Source: Sitta carolinensis (Eukaryota > Chordata > Aves > Passeriformes > Sittidae). Taken from it: a stretch of DNA of 64,000 nt. The position numbers and the translations under genes are program-made. The stretch is taken from positions 137,243,625 to 137,307,624 of the forward strand of contig CM063284.1 of the NCBI GenBank assembly GCA_032173965.1, given 5' to 3'. The notes beneath the pieces were generated by a model. That model ran no database searches, had not been told where the DNA came from, and saw only the letters and a program-made list of their open reading frames with translations. How positions within the stretch are numbered: the stretch's first letter is position 1; each line of letters opens with the position of its first letter. Positions 39,541-60,342 of the stretch are shown piece after piece.

Positions 39541-41844
39541 CCACCTACCACCTCAGAACATTATCAAAATCTGCATGTTTTAAAACTTACTAAAGTAACT
39601 GATCACTTCATGTAAGATTCTCACTAAGTAAAATTAACCATTTGAAGACCTAAATTAGTGCATTTTTATACCATATGAAAGACAAAAGCTAATGAAAATT
39701 TTTAGCTTTTAAATACTATTTTCTGTTCTCAAACTAGAGAAGAGCAAAGAACCTGTTTTGAAAATGACTGATGAATCTAGATCCACTTTTTACATTTCAG
39801 ACATTTCGAGAGTGATCCAGTTAATGTATAAAGTACAAATGCAAAATAACAAGTGTGCTTGGCTTACACAGATGATTGCTTATAAACTGTTTTGAACAGT
39901 TAAACAAAGGAAAATCAGGTTTCATATTCCAATTACTGAACCCTCAGTTGAAATGTGTAACCTAACTATGTGAATACTCAGGCCATGCAAAGTGAAACAA
40001 GTTCATCTAAATGCCTTTCTCAGGCTGCCTTAGCATCCCAAACCACATTCACAGGTATTTGTCCTATTGTCTCTCACTTCGATTAATAAAATAGTATTTG
40101 GGAAAAATAAACAGTCTGAACATCTACAATACCTTTTGAGAAACTGAAACAAATTTTGACATCTTCCCAGATGAGGACTACTTAAGAATTTGTGTCTCTA
40201 GAGTATCATTATATTTGTTCAGGTCATAAATGTACTCATAAACGTATTAATATACTGCAGCCTGTTCATTATTGATTTATTTCTGGTGCAAGAATAGTTT
40301 CTTGAACTACATTATACTACTCTCATGGCAAAATGTGCTAGATTCTTGACCTTTCATAGCCAATGGCAATAAAAATAGATTTTAACATAGGCATTAATTG
40401 AAAACATACTTTCAGGATCTACTTTTCAGATAAGAAGAATTGTATAAAAAGAAAAGTATTTGATGCTGTCTTGCCCTTCTCAAGTACCTTCTGTGATGCT
40501 GAATACAAAAACATACCAATGACATTTATGATAATATAAAACTTTAGTTAGAGAAAATGAACAACAAATAAAATTTTTTATAGTGGTATAAAACATATAA
40601 ACATGGAAGTGTTTAACAAACCATTCTGTGGCATTATTTGTTAACAAAGTTTCTGGTGACAATGTATTTTCAATGCAAAATTTTTCTGTATTTAAGATAT
40701 CTAATGGAATACAGAAAATTAATGATATGGATAAAATAATTTAAGGATTCAACAGAGAAGCAAAGATATGATAGAAAAAACATTATAGGTAAGAACACTA
40801 TTCAGTTTAAGAAATGAGCACGTAATTCTTTTTGTCAAAGTATCATTTACTTGGTGTTAAAATATTTCTTCAACAAATAAAGTTCCTTTTGTTTTTTTCA
40901 CTTTTATATTAGCATTTGGATTTTTAGAAGCTCACAAGATAACCCCTAGTAGACATGACAAAAATCTATTCATGAGGGATAAAAAGAGATATTGAAAATG
41001 AAACAGAATGAAGCTTTCTTACAAAAATCTGTTGCTGAAATGAAAAAGTAATTATTTTGGTAAATGTGCTGCACTTCCCCTCAGATTTGTGTCTCCTAGA
41101 ACATGTGAAATAGACTTGGAAGATGCACTACGAATTGAATTAAAACAATCTCTGTGGCAAGCTCACTTGAATAATGCTTAATATAAATCTTTAACTCTGG
41201 TGTGATTTTGCATTAGAACTATGCACCAATACTTCAAAGACAAAGACTTTAATTCAACTGACTCTTCATGACCTCAGCCAGCACGTGCTCCAATGAAATT
41301 AAACAAATTTATGAAACAATGACATTAGAATATGGCCATTACTTTCCACTTACTAACTATCTTTATAAACATAACCATAGTTCTTAGAGCAGGAACTGCT
41401 GCTGAGAGTCAGCTATGACCAGGGCAACTCAAGAGAAAAACTCTGCATCTCTTTCTGGAGAAATTTCTTCTTCTGGAGAAGTAGAACAGTTTTGTGAATT
41501 CTGGAATTGCAAGAAAACATCCTCTTTATTGTAGAAAAATGCAAGAAAAAAAATCCAAAAGATAAACAAGGTTTCTGTTGTCTACTTTCCTAGCAACAAC
41601 GACAAAGTATTGTTCCTTAGCTTAATCTCCTATATCAAATTTGTGATTCCTCCCAAAGAATTTTCCATAGTCTCTTCTTGAAAAACAATTGAACGACAGA
41701 TGGGAAAAAAAGAATCATAAAACTTTTTCAGATAATAGAGATTATGTCTTTCTTGGAGAATAGTGGAGGAGTAAGAATCATGGATTCAAGGAGTGAAAAA
41801 GCTGGTGCCTGGGACTTGAAATCCACACTAAGCAATTAACTATA

Positions 41845-42211
41845 AGGTTTCAGGACAGCTGACCCTACAGGACAAATTCCATACCATAAGCCACCATGCT
41901 CAGCAGATAAACTAAGGGAAACTGGCTGGGGCCTGCTGCTTGTGAACTGACTGGGTATCAGTCAGTGGGTGATGAACAACTTCATCGTGAATCATATGTT
42001 TTGTATATTTTTAATTTTATTGTTATTATTTGGTTTATTTATATATTATCATTATTTCCCCATCCTTTTTTATTCTATTAAACTGTTTTTACCTCAACCT
42101 ACAAATCTGACTTTTTACCAAATCTTTTCCCCATCCTACTTGGGAGCAGGAGGAGGGAAGTAAGTGAACAGCTTTATAGAGCTTAGTTGCTGTCTGGATT
42201 AAATCACCACA
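41845..42211 (+). mobile_element. ERVL-type LTR remnant, plus strand
   Basis: The block begins caggacagctgaccctacag with attccataccataa soon after. It contains tattaaactgtttttacctc and ends cttagttgctgtctggatta followed by aatcaccaca. These are the landmarks, in order, of a common avian ERVL LTR. The 5' part (the TG...gggtctggctggga segment) was not found, so it is 5' truncated or too decayed. No internal genes are present. It lies antisense to CSMD3. Confidence 0.78.
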
Positions 42212-43558
42212 GACTGCGTGATGTTTTAATTACATATCTCTATCAATTACACAAGAAAAGTTAATTAATCATTTATCTTGTAAAACAGCATTATTTCACT
42301 GAGCTACTGGTTAATTGGATAGATATATGAGAGACATCACTATTATTTCCTGAATCACAAATATTCAAAATATACTTTGGGTTTATACACTCACACAGAA
42401 ATCAATACTTTTGTGCAGATTCATGCGTATATCCCTGTATAAAGCCATACACACATATTTGGTTATAGTTCTTGACATGGACCAATACTTCAAACAGTGT
42501 ACTGTGAATCTTTTCTTTTTTAAAAACGTAGAAGTAGTATATGGGCAGTGTATTACACATATTATTTGGGTATGTGGGAATACAGAGGTGCATTTTCACT
42601 TTCACTGGATTCAGTCTCATTTTATTTCATTTTCATCACTTCCTGATATTTTTTCTCATCTGAAGTTGTAAGCAGCTGAGAGACTATCTGCATTTCAAGG
42701 AAATGGCAGGAAAAATCTACCTATAATTAATGTTTAGTTATAGACAAGCAATCAGGCAGCAATTTTGCAAGGCTGTGTTCTCCAACTGACTAATCAGACA
42801 ACCAGAGCATGGGATTTGCATATGGTAAAACTGACAAGAAATAACCGCGACACAATTATGCAGATCAGACACCAGAACCAATATAAGCAGAGGGAACCAC
42901 ACAGCTGGTGATTGCCAGAATTCCTGTCAGTCATCTGAGACAAAGTCATTCAGACAGAAAGCATGTTTATAATTACAGCCTTTTCCGCTGGTGAGGTACT
43001 TAGCAATAATAAAAACCATTTGAAATAATTCAGTGTTCTCACCAACCTGCAGGCATTTCTGAGTTAAGATGCACAACTTCTATTTTCAGATTATTCCTTC
43101 TCCCCTCTTTGCCAAGGGTGACTAGTATTTGTGTCCTACACATACATACTGTATAGTACATTTGTTATTGTATTGAGCATAATCTGTAGATTTTGGCAAG
43201 GAGTACTGGGAAGTGGAACTGTGGGAAGAGACCAGGGCTGAACTGGACACAATGAATTAGGATTATCACATGAGCATAGCTACATTTATTTCTGTCTGCT
43301 GTAGGTGAGAAAAGTTTCTCAGAGAGCAAAAACAACTTAAGGATGAAAGCAAAACAATGTAAATTTCACAGTCCTTATGGTACAGTTTTCAGGCCTGATT
43401 TTGCTCACTTGGATTTAAATGAGTATTTTACTAATGAACTTTGAAGTTTAACTTTGAAGTTATAGTATGCAGCTCATTACATGCAATAGGACTAAGTATT
43501 TCTCCATTGTGTAGCTTAGGTACAACTGATGTCTTGAACCAGCAAGTGTTCTTTATTA

Positions 43559-43820
<262 letters not shown>

Positions 43821-43830
43821 CATAGGTCAT

Positions 43831-43852
43831 ATTATATATATATATATATATT
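43831..43852. repeat. TA microsatellite
   Basis: About ten TA units, flanked on each side by taggtcata (43823-43831 and 43852-43860). Confidence 0.9.
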
Positions 43853-44618
43853 AGGTCATATAACCAATTCCACAACATTCTGTCATCACAGATGCTATCA
43901 AATACCTGTCCCTATAAAAGTTTTATTACATTTTTGGTGCCCCGCAATATCAGAGACATGAACAATAGACATGGAAAGGCTAATATAAATTTATATTATT
44001 TACTTTTACCCACAAAAGGAGAAATATTCACTAGGGTCTTTTTAAAAGCAAGAGCAAATACTGTCACCAGAATGATTCTAAGCATAACAGTCGCAATTAT
44101 CAAGCAGGTCTGAAAATATGTTGCAGGACTGTTCTTAGAAATGTGATGAACTATTTATTTGTGTTTCAGCACGACAAGATAATATGATTACTTATGATCT
44201 CTTAGCATACACACGTATTTAGTATAATGAAAGAAAACAAAAACAAACAAGAAAAAGTAAGGCAAAAGGAACTGTCTTTTTTTGTCTAAAATAAGGATTT
44301 TGTCATGTACAATATCAAGAGATACCTATTTTTGAGGTCTGTACTTCTGGACCTTGCTACAAGCAAGAGAAAAAAAAATGGATTAAGAGAGGTCTAGTTT
44401 GGAAGCCTCTGAGTGTTATTTCATTTCTATCATTTTAAAATACATGGGTTTATGAGTCTGCTAAGTGATGACTGATTAAAACAGAAATAATATTACCTGT
44501 TGTGAATTATAGGAGAAACAAACACACATACCATGCTCAAGCATGCTTACACACATAGAAAGAGCTGTGTGTTTACAGTAAAGAGTCGAATCTGTGAATC
44601 ATTTATTGTAAAATCTCA

Positions 44619-51131
<6,513 letters not shown>

Positions 51132-51227
51132 CTTGATAAACAAAATGAAATCCTTTAGCTGTTATTGGTCCAACTGAGGTAAATCTGACTGTAATCTGGT
51201 TCCCCGAACTCAATGGAAGGGATTCAC
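51132..51227 (-). CDS. CSMD3: CSMD3 exon e2: CUB10, C-terminal part
   Basis: This 96-nt exon (phase 1 to 1) completes CUB10 with GESLPLSSGNQITVRFTSVG followed by PITAKGFHFVYQ. The closing 'GFxxxYQ' strand is the usual end of CSMD CUB domains. The match to remembered CSMD3 is essentially exact, whereas CSMD1 has a different sequence here. The donor is CAAG|gtgaga. The acceptor is a tandem GAG-TAG, and use of the first AG would insert one valine without shifting frame. Length and phases make the exon skippable in frame. It lies only 827 bp after e1. Confidence 0.93.
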
Positions 51228-52292
<1,065 letters not shown>

Positions 52293-53268
52293 TTAGTGTA
52301 CGGTTTTAAAAATAACTAAGTCAGCTGTCCTGGTGCTGAAAGTAGGTTATTTTTCATACCATTATAGCAGTAAAAGGATGAAAATACATCTAAAAGAGAC
52401 AATCAAGATATAGAAGATATACATGTACATATAATCATTAAAAGATTCTAGTAGTTATGGAACAAAACCAATTTTTCTGCTGTCGAATAATTTTCTGCTT
52501 TCAAATTCTGTGCCCTTCCCCCCACATAAAAGTTCTCAATGCAATTTTCTCCTTTATAATTCCAGGGATATTATTATAGACTGTGCTTTATTAACTAATT
52601 TTGTTGATAACCCTCTGTAACTTTTACTAATCTTGGAATGTTTCCTTTTTTAAAAAAATATTAACATTCAATATATCTTTGCTCTTGTGAAATAAACAAA
52701 CTGATTGAAGGCAACAAACACTTCAGAATACATCTATTGAATCATGAAAATCTTTATTTTTAAAGTCATTCTAGTGGAGCAAATCAATGCAAGACTTATT
52801 TTTGCACTTAAGTTCAAAGGTTTGCATAGCCCATTTGAATCACAGGTGTTTTCACTTTCGATACAAGTAATCAGTGAAAAGGAAAACAATTTTTTAGTTA
52901 GTTATGACCCCAGTACCTAGGAAACATTTACATCCAACACTACAAGCAGTGAAGGGGAAAATGACTAAGGAACTATACATGTATAAAGGTGGAAGCAGTC
53001 ACATATTTTTAGGTATTGGAACACCTAAAAAGAGGAACTGAAGCAGTTCTTGTTCATTATCCAGGTTAGACATTTTGGAATAAATATTCCAATGTGTTGC
53101 TACTAGGTTCTATTTGTCTGCCAAAGTTCTACAGTATCTTCATTTGGTAGTTTTAGTTATAGAAGACAAAACTGTAACCCCCAATTCTTTCTATTTATTA
53201 TGCACCCTTAAAGCTTTAAAAATAGTATATTAAAACAGCATTGTCTTCAAATTGTTATTTTTTTTTAC

Positions 53269-53269
53269 T

Positions 53270-53305
<36 letters not shown>
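53269..53305. repeat. TTTA microsatellite
   Basis: About nine tandem units of the tetranucleotide ttta. Confidence 0.95.
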
Positions 53306-53306
<1 letters not shown>

Positions 53307-55689
53307 GAAAAGGCAGTTCTATGTTCCTTACTCATGATCTTATCATATACTCGTTTCAGTTTTTAAAAGCCTCTTTTTGAAGGAAAAGACTGGATGTTAT
53401 ATTTATAAAGATTTGAAACAAAAGTTTTTCTGAGACACTTCCAAAGATTCTTGTCCATTTTTAAGAGAACTATAGGTGAGATGCTTAATTATCTTCATAA
53501 TTTCTCCTTCAATTTCCAGAAAATTAATCATTGATTTTTTAACATTGATTTTTTATTATTTTCAAAATAATATTTTGAAATAATTTCAAAATAATATTTA
53601 TCTCTTTGGTGCTGCTAAAGAAAACTAACAAGCTTTTAATCCAGCTAATTGTTTCTGCTGCATTTTTGCTTTTATCAAATCTTTTTTCATACTCAATGAA
53701 TCTCATTATGCCATTGAAACAAGAAAAGTTCCTTCTGACTTCTACTGCTATTTCCCATTTTGAATTAAGTTTCAAACTGGGTATGGAAAATTCAGAGAAG
53801 AGCTGAGGCACCCATAACAAACTCACATAACTGTTATCAAAAGCTATATCCCGAGAAAACTTTAAAAATAGAATTCTTAAGCTATATTTGTATTTTAATG
53901 GATTATTATAAAATATTTACCCACAATTTTAACAGACAGTGAGTCAAATTCCAAGGTCTTTTGTATGTTTTGTAGGTATTTCAATATTGGTTTTGCCTCT
54001 AGCTTTGTCCTGTGAACCCTTTGATTTAAAAGTGTAACACTGAAGAAAATTAACAAATACATGACCTAAAATCAGTCAATTTGGAAAGAGAAAGGTCCAC
54101 ATATCATTTTGGTAACTGATTTTTTCACTATGATTTGTGCATTTCTTAATAAAATGCTGACAAAAATACAAGAAAATAACCAAAAGTTTTCATTGACTTG
54201 AGATAAAATATATTTAGAAGAGATTTGAGGTGGCTGAGACATGAAAAGAAGTAACAAAGAGGAATTACTGCCAGAAAGGGGTTAACATAGAACAGCAGAA
54301 AGCTCAGGTATAGGGTTTTGAGCCCTTTAAGATCAATTTCAATTGAATCTCAAATTGAAGTCAATCTGCTTTCTCAAACTAAACAGGAATATGCTTCAGC
54401 CATTAGGGAAGAAATAATCTAGTTCCTGTTCCTTCCTTTTTCTCTTCCAGGATACTTTCTTTTCATTGATTATACTGCAAAATGCTGAAATGTATAGTGA
54501 CTGATACCTGACCAGCTGACATAATGTCACAAGAAAGGAAATTCCGATTATTAGAAAAAGAATAGTTCATTATTCCCGTTTTCTGGTGCTCATTGTTGTC
54601 TACTCCATTTGGTATGTGTTCATTCTTTTATTTTCTAGTGTTTAAAAAGAAATCTTAAAATTAAATAATAACCAATATATTTTAAGCCAGTGCAAAAATA
54701 CCTTCTAAATTAACAAAAGCTGATAAAATATAATGTAAGTATCATGTATAGTCTGCCCTTGGGAAACAAATCATTGAAAACTACTACCCAGTTCAAATAA
54801 AGATTAAATCACTTCAACTGAAGAATTTGTGTTTTTTTTTTTTTTTTTTGTTGTTTGTTTGTTTTTTTCTTTAATGATGGATGGATAAGCATTTTCTGAT
54901 TAATGACTCAATCATCTGTTATACTCTATCAACTATCACGAAATACTGAAAGTCACATGTCCAAACCCAATATCCAAAGTTGGGCTGAAAATTATTTCTG
55001 AACTTGTCTTGGCCTTCGATGCTTTGTAGCAATACTATTTAAATATAACATGTATTTTTCTCTATGTTTTGTTCTTTAACATTTTACTTACACATTTAGT
55101 TGTCTTTTATTTCACAAGATAAACAATGCAAGGTTTTTCAAAAGACACTTTCTCTTGAAAGTTTAAAAGAAAGTCTTTGATAGTTACTAATTTATGCATT
55201 TCTTCAAAAAATAAAATAATTTTTAAGAGGTTTTTTATGCATTTCCATTTGTTTCATTTTTTTAACTTCAAAATTCCAGATAAAGAGTAATGTTATTACT
55301 GCCAATAATTTAGGACAGTGAGGGAATCCATTAATTCAAATTATGTCAGCACAAGCAAGCTCCCTTTTAAACAGGCAAGAGCTAGATGAGCAGACTTTCC
55401 ATGCCTCCAAATATCTAGATGTTTCTATGGTCTTCATCACTGCAATATCTGGATACTTTAAATGAGTTTGGAAAGCATCTACTAACAGATGGAATCGGCC
55501 CAAAATAGTTTGCTAGTTAAAAATTTCATCAAAGAAATTTTAGTTTCATTTTTTAAGCAAGAAATAAACATATATAAAGTTTACATCTGCCTGTTTAAAA
55601 AAAAGACTGGTATAATTTAAATGGTATTTGATTATGAACAGTATTCTCAGTATAATTAATTTCACAAAACTAGAAAATAACTGAGACTA

Positions 55690-56640
55690 GAAGCCTTCAC
55701 CAATTATCTAGTACAGTTCTTTTGCAGACAGGATGGCCATTTCCAGCAGATTGGTCTGGCCCATGCATAATCAGATTTTGAATTTCTGTGGGGATGGAGA
55801 TGCCACAACCTCTTTGAGCAACCTGACCCAGCATCCTTCCTCCCTTACAGATTTTATCCATTGCCTTGCTTTGCCTTGCCTTTGCCTTTTTTCCTTCACT
55901 GAACAATGCCAACTCTACTTTTAATCATCCTTAACATCTCCAATATTTGTAGAAGGTGACCAGGACTATTTGCACTATCACCTTCCCAGGTACAGAGGAG
56001 AGATCAACTGACTATTAGTCCCCTCAATCCTTCTTGCTTTTCTTGAAGATAGGAATGTTGTTGTCTTTTTCCAGCCCTTGGAAAAAGGAAAAGCTGAGCT
56101 TCCCTCAGCTGTCACAGCCTTCCAAGGGTAACTGACCTCTCATGCACTCCATGATGTCCCATGGGCTTCCATTTGCCCAATTTGTCTAAGTGCTCCATCA
56201 CCTAGTCATCCTCTAAGCCATCCTTAATCTAGGCTTTTCTGCTCATCTCAGAGTTCCAGAACTGCTCTAGATTGGTTTACTCGTAAAGACTATACTTAAG
56301 AAGAAATTTATTAATTCATGTTTCTCTTCATCATTTTTCTTCAGAGACTTCACCCCAGAGTCAATTCTACATGGATTTTGACTTTCCTAAACCCATCTTT
56401 TCAATGTTTGTATTCCTCCTCGAATATCTGACCTTGCTTCAACTTCTTGAATTTTACTTTTTTTTTTTTTTTATGTTCAAGTTTTATGTTCAAGTTTTAT
56501 CAGCAGCTCCTTGTTCATCTGTGCAGGGTCTTTGCCATCTTTGTTTAGTAGTCTGATCATTGGTGTGGACCATTACTTGAAGTGGTGATCCCTGAAAATA
56601 AAATGTACTTCCTGGATTTCTCATTTTTCCAGGGCCATGT
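55690..56640 (-). mobile_element. Degraded CR1 LINE, minus strand
   Basis: The block reads like reversed CR1. Near 55795 gatgccacaacctctttgag then caacctgacccagc resembles the reversed C-terminal 'LPxEVVxxPS' region. From 56020 cttgcttttcttgaagatag, then ctttttccagcccttgg and tgatgtcccatgggctt resemble reversed mid-ORF2 sequence. Near 56504 agctccttgttcatctgtgc matches the reversed 'MNKEL' linker that is also visible in the copy at 6863-7885. Divergence is high and limits are approximate. Confidence 0.6.
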
Positions 56641-56681
56641 ACAGAGTCTTCCAAAAGAGACCCCTGAATTGCTCACACTTC

Positions 56682-57207
56682 TGACTGTACTGGGTCTGAC
56701 TGAGATAGAGTTCATTTTTATTTAGCAGCCCTCACAATGTCGTGCTTTGCATTGGTGGCTGGAAGGGTGCTGGTAACACACCAGTGTTAACGAGGGGCTG
56801 GGAGTGGGCAAGACCCTGGGGAGGGAACACAGCCAGGACAGCTGACCCAAATTAACCAGAGATCTTACATACCATATGATGGCAGCACAGATATAAAAGC
56901 TAAGGGAGAGAGGAGGAATGGGGGGGGTATTTTTTATCCTACAATGTTTGCCCTCTGGAGCAACCACTACATGTACTGAGGCCTTGCTTCCCTGGAAATG
57001 TCCAAACGTTGCTCTGTGATGGGAAGTAGAGATTAACTGTTCCCTTTCCTTATGCACACACAAAGTTTTGCTTGTCTTTTTTTTTTTTTTTTCTTTAAAC
57101 CTGCCAGTTGTTTTCCATATTATTCTCTCTCCCTTGTTCTGCTGGGAGGGGGACTTACAGAGTGGCTTGGTGGGCACCTGACATCCAGCCAAGGTCAACC
57201 CACTACA
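56682..57207 (+). mobile_element. ERVL-type solo LTR, plus strand
   Basis: The block starts tgactgtactgggtctgact then gagatagagttcattttt. It contains ggtaacacaccagtgttaac, then ccaggacagctgacccaaat and accatatgatggcagcacag, with TATA box tataaa at 56892-56897. It ends ggtcaacccactaca. This is the landmark order of the avian ERVL LTR also seen at 41845-42211, here nearly full length. No internal genes are present. A 158-codon minus-strand frame inside it is not a gene. The hexamer acactt occurs at both edges (56675-56680 and 57205-57210) and may be part of the insertion duplication. It lies antisense to CSMD3. Confidence 0.82.
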
Positions 57208-60200
57208 CTTATCAGTAAAGAGTTAAACTTAACTCAAAATTCAAACTTTTACAGATAGCACATAATTAATGATCAAGTAGCATTTACCTGGATAAAATAT
57301 ATTTATTTTATATAATATGCCAGCTATTGGATCTAAAGAAATACTCTTAATAAGTTACATGGATAACAATGGAATAAGATGGTAATATGATACTTCACCC
57401 TGGGTTTTCCCTGCTTAGGGATATTTTGTGTGCCTAATGATCTACTGAAATCAGTAAGCTTCAGTGTAAAATCAAGTCCACCACTGTTGTAATTCACTTG
57501 CTTTTAAGAAAATACCAAAAGGATTAATATGGTTTAAGTGCTTTTTTTTCAAAAACTGAAATGTGCAATTCCTATAAGCCCTGCTGGTTTAGGCTTTAGT
57601 CTTTTGTTTAAAAACTGAATCAGCATTTATAATAACAGGTCTTAGTAACTGAAAGGAATATGAAAATCAGCCCTATTAGCTATAATAGTACCCAAATTAC
57701 CTTTACAGTTCTTAAAACATATATACGTCTCCAATCAGGATCTATTTCAGTCTGGAAAAGACATACATGAGCTATATCATGGTCAGTCATTTCTATAGTA
57801 ACTTCACTGCTTCTCTTGCACCAAATCAGTTGGAAGAACTGAGAAAAATCCCAATAAAAGACCCAGATAAATCAACTGATTTTTTTAAGAATGATAACTT
57901 AAAATGGCAGTTTAGATAATTTCCTCTAATATATTTAAAACAGGTTTCTTCTAACTGTGAATAAAAAATTAAGGTGTTCAGTTGTCTAACAGCTGTGGTA
58001 TAAAATAGTTTTAATTTTAGAGCTAGAGGTCTCTCTCAGAATTCGAGGTTACTCTCTAGAAGTTGGCTTCTCCTAGTTTCAAAAACAATTCCTGCCAAAA
58101 TGAACCAAAATTACAAATATGAACATAAATTATTTATTTTACAGTGAAAAAAAACCATAAAAATCTGTTTCTCTGTCTGGTCCACTGATTATATGCTCTC
58201 TTTGATTATAATTTAACTTTTTTTTTTTTTTTTCCCCATGAACTCTTATGAAGAAATTACAATACCGTATTTAATTCTTTTTTGAGAAAGAAAATAATAA
58301 AAAAGGAAGAAGTCCACATTTTTGAGAAACTTCTTTAAAAATTCTCTCATTAGAGACATACTCTCTATGGCAAATAAGGATAATAAGTGTGCACTAAGGA
58401 AGAAGAAATGCAATTTTTTAATGCATCTTAACTACCAAGTCTGGAAACCCATCCACTGTGCTAAGTGGTTGTTCATGGCTAGTCAGCCAAATGGTAAATG
58501 ACAATGGAGAAAATCTATGCTTTAAAAAACAGGATTCAGTCATAACTCTAGGAAGCAGGAAACTACTGTGTGGTGTTTTGTTTTTTCTCAATGAGAAAGA
58601 CTCAGCAAGTCTTTACAGTTGACCATATTAGTGTCATCAAACAAATGATCAACTGATAGGAAAAACCCTTCTGCCCATTCTCATAAGAAAGAGAGGAATT
58701 CTTCACAAAATAGACACCTGCATTAAGATTTGACTACACTAGTATGATGCTTTCATGTCTACAATTTCCTTTGGATTCCACTTTCAAGACATCTCAAACC
58801 AGACATGGAGTAGCCTTGAAAAAATTAAAATGCGTAAATGAATAGCAGAATATCTGCATCTGGAAATATTTTAAAGTTAAGGTCCATCAATTATTTATAT
58901 GAAGTAGCTCTGCATTCATTGCATAACATAGTTTAATCATGGAAGTTATATTTAATAAACTCAATCTGATGATCTGGTACAAAGGCTTATTATTACCCTT
59001 TGCTGTCTTAATCTATGACAAAAGCAGAAAAATTACTTTTAGTATAATGTTAAAAAAGTCAGAGTCTACCTACTGTTGCAATTTATATCTGCCCCTCCTA
59101 CTGGAACACAGCCTCTCCCTTTGAATGGCTCCCTTCATTTAAGTATTTAGCTTCATAACAAACAGCAGATACGAAAAAAAAAGTATTATTTTTTCCTTTG
59201 CATTTTGGATGAACCAGCAATACACTGTAATGCACTGAACTAGAAATACAAATGATGGACTGACTCAGTATTTAAAAAGTAACTTATACTCATGTAGATA
59301 CCAATGTTTGCCCCCTTCTGCTGAGAAAAATGTCCAGTAAAAATACAAGATAATTTGAGTGTTTGTTGGACTTTTTTTATGAGAAGCAGTTCAATAATAT
59401 CTGAGAAGGTTTTTGAAGGAAAAGATTGAAAGATGACACCCTAAATAGGTGATCATACAGAATTCATGGATAGGAATATTGCCCTCAGTAAGGAAACCTA
59501 AATTAATTTTGACCAGCTCACATAAAAGAATTAGAAGATCTGATCTTTTGCTGTTCAGTGTAATACTTCAGTTTGACATAACACTGACTGATAGCACTGC
59601 TACTATCACTTCTAAATGAAAATAGTAGCAGAGGTCTTATTTTTTAAAAATGTTCCTCTTCTTACATTTCCAAACACTTGTTTGTCTGCCAGTTACTGTT
59701 AATACATTCAGTCTAGTCCGTGTCTGTAACAGTGATTTTAGTGATACAGTTACATTTCTCTGTTATGGCTGACACTTCTTATCATATGCTGTAACAGGAA
59801 AATTATTAATTATTTGAGAATACAAAGTAGAGTCCCTGCTAATAGTATCCTGTTGTGTAAATCTTGATTCATTTCAGAGCAACAGAATAAAACAGTTGTC
59901 TAGCTGTCCTGCCCTTGGAAGAAGTAATAATTAATTCCACCTGTATGAGCCTCTTGGGTGCACTACAGACTAGACGTTAAAATAAGGATAGAGAGTGGTG
60001 TATGTGTAAACCATCGGAAGGGATATTCTTACTGGCTTGAGTTGGAGAGGTGCTGAGTGAGCAATGACACTAAATAGAGTTGATATATTAATGTTACAAA
60101 AAATAATTAGGTATAAAGAGAATAATTTTATATATATTTGCATATATAATATAAATAATTATTATATACTGAAAAGTTGCTAAAGCTGCTAATAAGTACA

Positions 60201-60210
60201 AGGAACACCC

Positions 60211-60240
60211 TATATATATATATATATATGTATATGTATA

Positions 60241-60275
<35 letters not shown>

Positions 60276-60282
60276 ATATGTA

Positions 60283-60313
<31 letters not shown>

Positions 60314-60342
60314 ATATGTATATGTATATGTGTATATATATA
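60211..60342. repeat. TA/TG compound microsatellite (132 bp)
   Basis: Alternating TA, TATG and TGTATG units run from tatatatata through tgtatgtgtatgtgtatg and back to tatatata. Open frames across it translate as Tyr-Thr/His repeats and are not genes. Confidence 0.95.

Noticed and set aside
56722..57198. 158-codon minus-strand open frame.
   Set aside because: It lies wholly inside an ERVL-type LTR, in antisense, with no domain content.
57701..57751. Exon-like 51-nt minus-strand segment with a good acceptor (tcttttccag) and donor (aaag|gtaatt), open in one frame.
   Set aside because: The intron it sits in is phase 1. In that phase the segment reads a stop at its second codon, and the open frame matches no CSMD residue. 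At most it could be a chance or poison exon.
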